A stretch of 19,655 nt of DNA from ZC4RG20 sp035760685 (GTDB lineage Bacteria > Pseudomonadota > Gammaproteobacteria > Steroidobacterales > Rariloculaceae), in contig DASTSM010000090.1 in assembly GCA_035760685.1 (NCBI GenBank), forward strand, positions 1 through 19,655, in the 5' to 3' direction. Below the pieces are notes generated by a model. It made no database searches. It saw only the letters and a list, made by a program, of their open reading frames with translations, and was not told where the DNA came from. Of the stretch, positions 15,826-19,655 are shown one piece after another. Positions within the stretch are counted from its first letter, which is position 1. Each line of letters starts with the position of its first letter. Position numbers and translations under genes: made by a program.

Positions 15826-16401
15826 ATGACGACCGAGAAAGGGCAAGATTTACCCCTCTTTCAGCCGTTCGCGACGGCGCAGGGCCTACTGACCGAACAG
15901 GAGATGGATCGCCTGATCGCCGATCACGCCCCATTGCTTTCCGAGGGCAGGCTCGGCTTCGGCAACACGAACCCCGCCATCCGGCGCTCGAAGACCGTGT
16001 TTCTCGGCGCGGAAGAGAAGTACGCGTGGCTCTACGACCGGCTGTGGGCCGCCGCGCAGGAGTGTAATCGGCGCTTTTTCTGCGTCGACATCGCGGGCGT
16101 CGAAACGAACGTTCAGCTCGCGCGTTACGACGATGCCGATCGCGGCTTTTACACCTGGCACACCGATTTCGCCGGGATCAGGCCGCTGCGGAAGCTCTCG
16201 ATCTCGATCCAGCTCTCGAGCTCCGATGATTACGAAGGGGGAGACCTCGAGCTCATGTACGGCACGGAACCGCAGAAGCTCGACAGAAGCAGGGGCACCT
16301 TCATCATTTTCCCGAGCTTCATGCTGCACCGCGTCGCGCCCGTGACGCGCGGCGCGCGGTGGAGCCTCGTCGCATGGGTCCTAGGACCGCGTTGGCGTTG
16401 A
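15826..16401 (+). CDS. 2-oxoglutarate/Fe(II)-dependent oxygenase (prolyl-4-hydroxylase-like)
   Basis: This is a 191-residue double-stranded beta-helix dioxygenase. The iron triad is visible: His112 and Asp114 in YTWHTDFAG, and His169 in FPSFMLHRV. Arg178 in RGARWSLVAWV is the expected 2-oxoglutarate ligand. LSISIQLSSSDDYEGGDLEL matches the core strands of the PKHD-type hydroxylases. All catalytic residues are intact, so it is likely active, hydroxylating a protein or small molecule that cannot be named. The reading frame is open far upstream, but this ATG begins the conserved protein and lies just beyond the divergent membrane protein's leader. The Shine-Dalgarno sequence is weak. It is convergent with the radical SAM gene. 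Confidence 0.88.
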   Translation: MTTEKGQDLPLFQPFATAQGLLTEQEMDRLIADHAPLLSEGRLGFGNTNPAIRRSKTVFLGAEEKYAWLYDRLWAAAQECNRRFFCVDIAGVETNVQLARYDDADRGFYTWHTDFAGIRPLRKLSISIQLSSSDDYEGGDLELMYGTEPQKLDRSRGTFIIFPSFMLHRVAPVTRGARWSLVAWVLGPRWR

Positions 16402-16416
16402 ACATCGCCGCACGAT

Positions 16417-16449
16417 GCACCGTCGCACGTAACCGCGGTGTGACGGTGC
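16417..16449. terminator. Strong hairpin between convergent oxygenase and radical SAM genes
   Basis: GCACCGTCGCAC (16417-16428) pairs with GTGTGACGGTGC (16438-16449) over a 9-nt loop. There are twelve base pairs, one of which is a G-U pair in the plus-strand transcript. It sits centrally in the 66 bp between the two stop codons, so a bidirectional terminator is the natural reading. No U-tract follows on either strand, so it may instead protect 3' ends or act with Rho. Confidence 0.6.
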
Positions 16450-16467
16450 GCGTCGCGGCCGCGGAAG

Positions 16468-17391
16468 CTACGCGGGAGCGATCTCGCTGCAAGAGGAGCC
16501 GTACGCGAAGCAGCGATAGCACCGATGGTGGTGCATGAGAATGCGCTTTCGCATGCTCTCCGCGAGCGTGCCGCCGAGGTCGTAGGATTCGTCATCGTCC
16601 ACGAGGGTGCAGGCGTAGACGCGCACGCGTCCTGCCTTCTTGACGACCATCTTGGAGAACGCGCACATGAACTCGCGCCGGCTCTCCGCCGTCTGATAGG
16701 TCGTCATGCAGTGCTCCGTCACGTCCGGCACGCGAGAGCGCGTGCTCGGCCCGCCGAAGTCCGGAAAGGCGACGATCCTCGTGTCGCGCGGCAAGCCGTG
16801 AGCGGCGAATAGTGCGCGGAAACGGGCCTCGATCGCCTCACGATCCTCGCCCTTATCCATCTGCCGGGCGAGGGAGACCTTGAAGCCGAGCGCGTGCAGA
16901 GCCGTCAGGCCTTGCCAAGCGAGGTCGAAGTTGCCGGCGCCGCGGCCCGCGTCGTGCCGCTCTCGGTCCGGATAGTCGACGCTCACGCGAAACGCGACGG
17001 GGTGCGGCTGCGACCCGAGCGCGGCGATGCTCCTGCGCCGCTTCAGCACCGCATCCGTGCCGTTCGTGAGCACGAGGCACGGCCGAAGCGACGACGCGTA
17101 CGTCAGAATCTCGACGATGTCTTTCACGACGAACGGCTCGCCGCCCGTGAACGAGAACTGCTCGACGCCGAGCGTGACGGCTTCGTCCATGAGGCCGCCG
17201 ACGTCCGCGAGCTTGATGCGCTCGAGCCGCCCGTCGCCGGGCTTCGATCCTTCGAGGCAGAACGGACAGGCGAGATTGCACGCGGTGCCCGTATGAAACC
17301 ACAGCTCGCGCAGCGCGTGCGGCTGGATGTAGCCGCGAGGCTCGCCGGCCGGGGTAAACGCGCGCGGGTCTGTCACGGTGGCGGCACTCAT
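16468..17391 (-). CDS. Radical SAM enzyme with SPASM-like cysteine-rich C-terminus
   Basis: This is a 307-residue radical S-adenosylmethionine enzyme. TACNLACPFCLEG contains the CxxxCxxC cluster ligands Cys38, Cys42 and Cys45, and FSFTGGEP (residues 79-86) is the SAM-binding GGE motif. The C-terminus has additional cysteines (228, 243, 261, 291, 294, 301; CYRC then CSEI), which suggests an auxiliary Fe-S cluster as in SPASM or twitch enzymes. Its ATG overlaps the stop of the upstream fused glycosyltransferase (ATGA, 17388-17391), so the two are translationally coupled. The frame is open upstream, but that extension would lie out of phase inside the glycosyltransferase. It differs from the arsenosugar enzyme ArsS as I know it (which has CxxxCxHC), so a shared pathway with the glycosyltransferase is inferred from linkage only. 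Substrate unknown. Confidence 0.88.
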   Translation of the reverse strand: MSAATVTDPRAFTPAGEPRGYIQPHALRELWFHTGTACNLACPFCLEGSKPGDGRLERIKLADVGGLMDEAVTLGVEQFSFTGGEPFVVKDIVEILTYASSLRPCLVLTNGTDAVLKRRRSIAALGSQPHPVAFRVSVDYPDRERHDAGRGAGNFDLAWQGLTALHALGFKVSLARQMDKGEDREAIEARFRALFAAHGLPRDTRIVAFPDFGGPSTRSRVPDVTEHCMTTYQTAESRREFMCAFSKMVVKKAGRVRVYACTLVDDDESYDLGGTLAESMRKRILMHHHRCYRCFAYGSSCSEIAPA

Positions 17392-18923
17392 TCTTCTTGC
17401 CCAAGCGTAGCATCGAAGGTGCCATGATAGGCCTGCGACAAGCGCTCGGGCGAAGCGCCGAGCATATGGCGGAGCGCGAGCCAACGATTGCGCAGCGAGC
17501 GCCGCCACCAGCCGTCCCGCTCCCAGCGCCGCGGGGAAACGCCGATGGGCACGGGCAGAACACGAAAGCTCCCGCGGCGTCTCAGCTGCTTGACCAAGCG
17601 CACTTCCTCGAAAAGCGGTGAATGTGCAAAGCCGCCGCATTCGAGATAGACGTCGCGGCGGACGAAGAGACCTTGATCGCCGTAGGGGATGCCTCCGAGC
17701 CGGATGCGCAACCCGACGAGCCGAGCCAGCAAGGCCTTGTACCAAGTCGGCTGGCCTTGAAACGTGAATCGGAAGCAGCCGGCGTTCAAGCCGGCGCCCA
17801 AGGCGCCCGCGATCGCGTGCAGACCGTCCGGCGGCAGGCACGCGTCCGCATGAACGAACCAGAGCACGGGCGCGCTCGCGGCGCGCGCGCCCGCGTCCAT
17901 CTGCGCGCCCCTGTTTCGTGCTGCAACGACGAGCCGGGCGCCCGAGCGGAGGCACACGCGCTCGAGCTCCGCATCGGCGCGGCCGCCGGAAACCACGATG
18001 ATCTCGGCCGGGCGAGAGGCCCATGCGTCTACGCGCGCAAGCAGCTCGCGGAGCAGGGCCGTGTCGCCCAGCACGGGGACGATCAGGGCGACGCCGCGGT
18101 CTACGGCGGCGTCGGAGTCGCGGGCGTGCCGGCCGTTCGGATTCCGGGCACCGTCAGGGTCGGAGTCACGGTTCGTGCCGACGCAGGGCTCCCCGGTCCG
18201 GATGAGGCCTCGCTGCTCGATCCATTCGAGCAGGGCCTGCCGCTCGCCGCGCGGATCGCCGTGCAGCCGACGCGCCGTTGCGGCGAGATCTTCCGGCGTA
18301 TCGACGTCGGCCAGCGTCTCGAGACGGGCCACTGTCCACTTCGCGTCGCCGAGCAGAGTCGCAAGCGCGAGGCCGAGAGAGGCGTCACTCCAAGGCAATT
18401 CATCGAGCGGGGGCCATGGACGTCTCGCGGCCATGAGCACGACGCCGCCGTCGCCGGCGGGCCCGAGCACGGCATCGTGATCCTCGAGCAGGCGGGCCGC
18501 CTCTGCCAGATAGACGTGACCGAGCTCCGGACAATCCGTGCCGATGAATATTTGTCTCTCGAGCCCACGAGAGCGGAGCTCACGGTCGATGTAGTTGATG
18601 CGCGCGCCGAGGTTGCCCTCGCACTGGACGAGCACGAAAGAATCGATGCCGGCGGCACCGGCATGGCGGCTTTTCCATCCTTCGAGCCATACGCGGTCCG
18701 GCTCGCCGGCCGGCGCGAAACAGCGCGGACCGCGCCACGCGGTCGCGTCTTCGAAGGCGCACGCCCACAGGCGCTCCGCGGCCTCATGCGCGCGGTCACC
18801 CATTCGAGCGGCGAGCCTCCTCTTCGAGCGCTCGGGAGACTTGAGCATCACGACGAGACAGGCGGCGTCCGAGGCTCGAGAGGCGCTATCGCCTCCTGTC
18901 CGGTGCTCGCCGTTCGGGCTCAT
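17388..18923 (-). CDS. Fused DUF2064-GT2 glycosyltransferase (TIGR04282-TIGR04283 type)
   Basis: This 511-residue protein joins two domains usually made by neighbouring genes. Residues about 20-225 match the DUF2064/TIGR04282 nucleotidyltransferase-like fold: KSPERSKRRLAARMG, FIGTDCPEL (128-135), DAVLGPAGDGGVVLM, and LADVDTPEDL. Residues about 277-500 match TIGR04283 family 2 glycosyltransferases: VALIVPVLGD, AEIIVVSGG, NRGAQMDAGARAA, WFVHADA (HAD in place of DxD), GGIPYGDQGLFVRRDVY, SPRRWERDGWWRRSLRNRW and LGASPERLSQAY. A polar linker (about 245-275) with repeated DSDPD/DSDA segments connects them. Databases label both families as arsenosugar biosynthesis glycosyltransferases, but biochemical proof is limited. 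The gene heads a two-gene operon with the radical SAM enzyme. ATG start at 18923, weak Shine-Dalgarno sequence. Confidence 0.9.
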   Translation of the reverse strand: MSPNGEHRTGGDSASRASDAACLVVMLKSPERSKRRLAARMGDRAHEAAERLWACAFEDATAWRGPRCFAPAGEPDRVWLEGWKSRHAGAAGIDSFVLVQCEGNLGARINYIDRELRSRGLERQIFIGTDCPELGHVYLAEAARLLEDHDAVLGPAGDGGVVLMAARRPWPPLDELPWSDASLGLALATLLGDAKWTVARLETLADVDTPEDLAATARRLHGDPRGERQALLEWIEQRGLIRTGEPCVGTNRDSDPDGARNPNGRHARDSDAAVDRGVALIVPVLGDTALLRELLARVDAWASRPAEIIVVSGGRADAELERVCLRSGARLVVAARNRGAQMDAGARAASAPVLWFVHADACLPPDGLHAIAGALGAGLNAGCFRFTFQGQPTWYKALLARLVGLRIRLGGIPYGDQGLFVRRDVYLECGGFAHSPLFEEVRLVKQLRRRGSFRVLPVPIGVSPRRWERDGWWRRSLRNRWLALRHMLGASPERLSQAYHGTFDATLGQEE

Positions 18924-18985
18924 GGCTCAATGTTACCGGCCGCGTCGCGGGACCGCACCGCGTCTGCCACGCGTGCCGGAGCGAT

Positions 18986-18991
18986 TTGACT
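18986..18991 (+). promoter_or_regulatory. Possible -35 box (TTGACT) upstream of the exported SDR
   Basis: TTGACT lies in the 133 bp between the divergent glycosyltransferase and SDR genes. No convincing -10 follows at 16-18 bp, so this is a weak candidate. Confidence 0.2.
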
Positions 18992-19056
18992 TTGGCGCGG
19001 CCCGGCGCAGACTCTCGCCGTCGGCACAACACGATCGAAGACGTCTTGGAACGCTT

Positions 19057-19655
19057 ATGAGACTGTTTCCCGGCGCATGGATCGTCGTGCTGCTCGCGCT
19101 CCTCGACGGCGGCCTTTACGCACAGCCGCAGCCGCAGGCCGGCACCGTCCTCGTCACGGGGGCAGATCGCGGCCTCGGCCTCGAGTTCGTCAAGCAATAT
19201 TCCGCGGCCGGCTGGAAAGTGATCGCGGCTGCGCGGCGTCCGGAGGCGGCGGCGGATCTGAATGTGCTCGCGGCCGACGTCCCGGGGATCAGCGTCGAGC
19301 AACTCGACGTGACGGACGACGGCTCGATAGCGGCGCTCTCGGCCAAGTACCGCGGCCAACCCATCGACGTTCTGATCGACAACGCAGGCGTGCTCGGAGA
19401 CGCACGCGCCCAACAGCTCGGTTCGCTGGGGCGCGCCGAGTTCGAAGAAGTCATGGGCGTCAACGTGTTCGGCGCGCTCGCCGTGGCGGACGCGTTTCGG
19501 GAGCACGTCGCGGCGAGCAGGCAGAAGAAAATCGTCGCCATCACGAGCCGCTCGGGAATCCTCTCGCAGCCCGGTTGGCGCGGCCCCTACTTCTATCGCG
19601 CGAGCAAGGTCGCGCTCAACATGAGCATGAAGATGCTCGCAGAGGAGCTGCGAGG
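19057..19655 (+). CDS. Short-chain dehydrogenase/reductase with N-terminal signal-like segment, 3' end outside the window
   Basis: The first 199 codons of a classical SDR; the frame is open to the window end. An N-terminal hydrophobic stretch (residues about 6-23, then LYAQPQPQ) looks like a Sec signal peptide with cleavage near AYA-type LYA before Gln. The Rossmann fold follows: VLVTGADRGLG (TGxxxGxG), LDVTDD after the third strand, VLIDNAGVLG (NAG), ITSRSG with the active-site Ser, and YRASK with the catalytic Tyr and Lys. All are intact. Classical SDRs need NAD(P)H, which is scarce in the periplasm, so either the segment is an uncleaved membrane anchor facing the cytoplasm or the true start is internal, although no good internal start precedes the TGxxxGxG motif. 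Divergent from the glycosyltransferase operon. Substrate unknown. Confidence 0.85.
   Translation, partial: MRLFPGAWIVVLLALLDGGLYAQPQPQAGTVLVTGADRGLGLEFVKQYSAAGWKVIAAARRPEAAADLNVLAADVPGISVEQLDVTDDGSIAALSAKYRGQPIDVLIDNAGVLGDARAQQLGSLGRAEFEEVMGVNVFGALAVADAFREHVAASRQKKIVAITSRSGILSQPGWRGPYFYRASKVALNMSMKMLAEELR

Noticed and set aside
15642..15827. Extending the UPF0104 protein to the ATG at 15827
   Set aside because: The added residues are Arg-rich and unlike membrane-protein N-termini, and the ATG overlaps the oxygenase start on the other strand.
17392..18024. N-terminal extension of the radical SAM frame
   Set aside because: This stretch lies out of phase inside the well-supported glycosyltransferase domain, and the ATG at 17391 with ATGA overlap explains the start.
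12838..18923. Treating methyltransferase, UPF0104, 2-oxoglutarate oxygenase, radical SAM and glycosyltransferase as one biosynthetic operon
   Set aside because: Orientation alternates gene by gene with hairpins between most convergent pairs. Only the radical SAM and glycosyltransferase genes are physically coupled.

Overview
The window is chromosomal DNA from a high-GC Gram-negative bacterium. GC is roughly two thirds by eye, and GC-rich third codon positions create many long false ORFs. Sec and Tat signal peptides, a TreS-maltokinase fusion, and the glycosyltransferase/radical-SAM pair at the right end fit a soil or aquatic proteobacterium best. The sequence does not fix the genus. I see no IS element, integrase, tRNA, rRNA or CRISPR array.

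Left part (1-4971): the 3' three quarters of glgE, then after 3 bp a 1114-residue trehalose synthase-maltokinase fusion. Together these run the GlgE pathway: TreS interconverts trehalose and maltose, maltokinase makes maltose-1-phosphate, and GlgE uses it to extend alpha-1,4-glucan. No branching enzyme (GlgB) is in view, and the next gene downstream is unrelated. A 20-bp tandem duplication overlaps the fusion gene's stop codon.

Middle part (5153-10529): a luciferase-like flavin monooxygenase, then a two-gene unit encoding an exported PQQ-type sugar dehydrogenase and an exported double-VOC protein. Next come a minus-strand alpha/beta-hydrolase esterase of clearly lower GC, preceded by a second 20-bp tandem duplication, and a YiiX/NlpC-P60-like cysteine hydrolase.

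Positions 10597-13519: a membrane-anchored PAF-acetylhydrolase-like lipase is divergent from a TetR-family regulator. A 23-bp near-perfect palindrome lies in their 81-bp shared promoter region and is a convincing operator. A SAM-dependent methyltransferase follows, convergent with the regulator.

Right part (13788-19655): a Tat-exported protein of unknown function, a UPF0104/AglD-type multispanning membrane protein, and a 2-oxoglutarate/Fe(II) oxygenase. These are followed by a minus-strand two-gene operon: a fused DUF2064-GT2 glycosyltransferase (TIGR04282-TIGR04283 type) whose stop overlaps the start of a radical SAM enzyme as ATGA. The window ends inside a short-chain dehydrogenase that carries an apparent Sec signal peptide. 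The glycosyltransferase/radical-SAM operon is the best candidate here for an uncharacterised biosynthetic system. Short GC-rich hairpins without U-tracts lie in four of the five convergent gene junctions.
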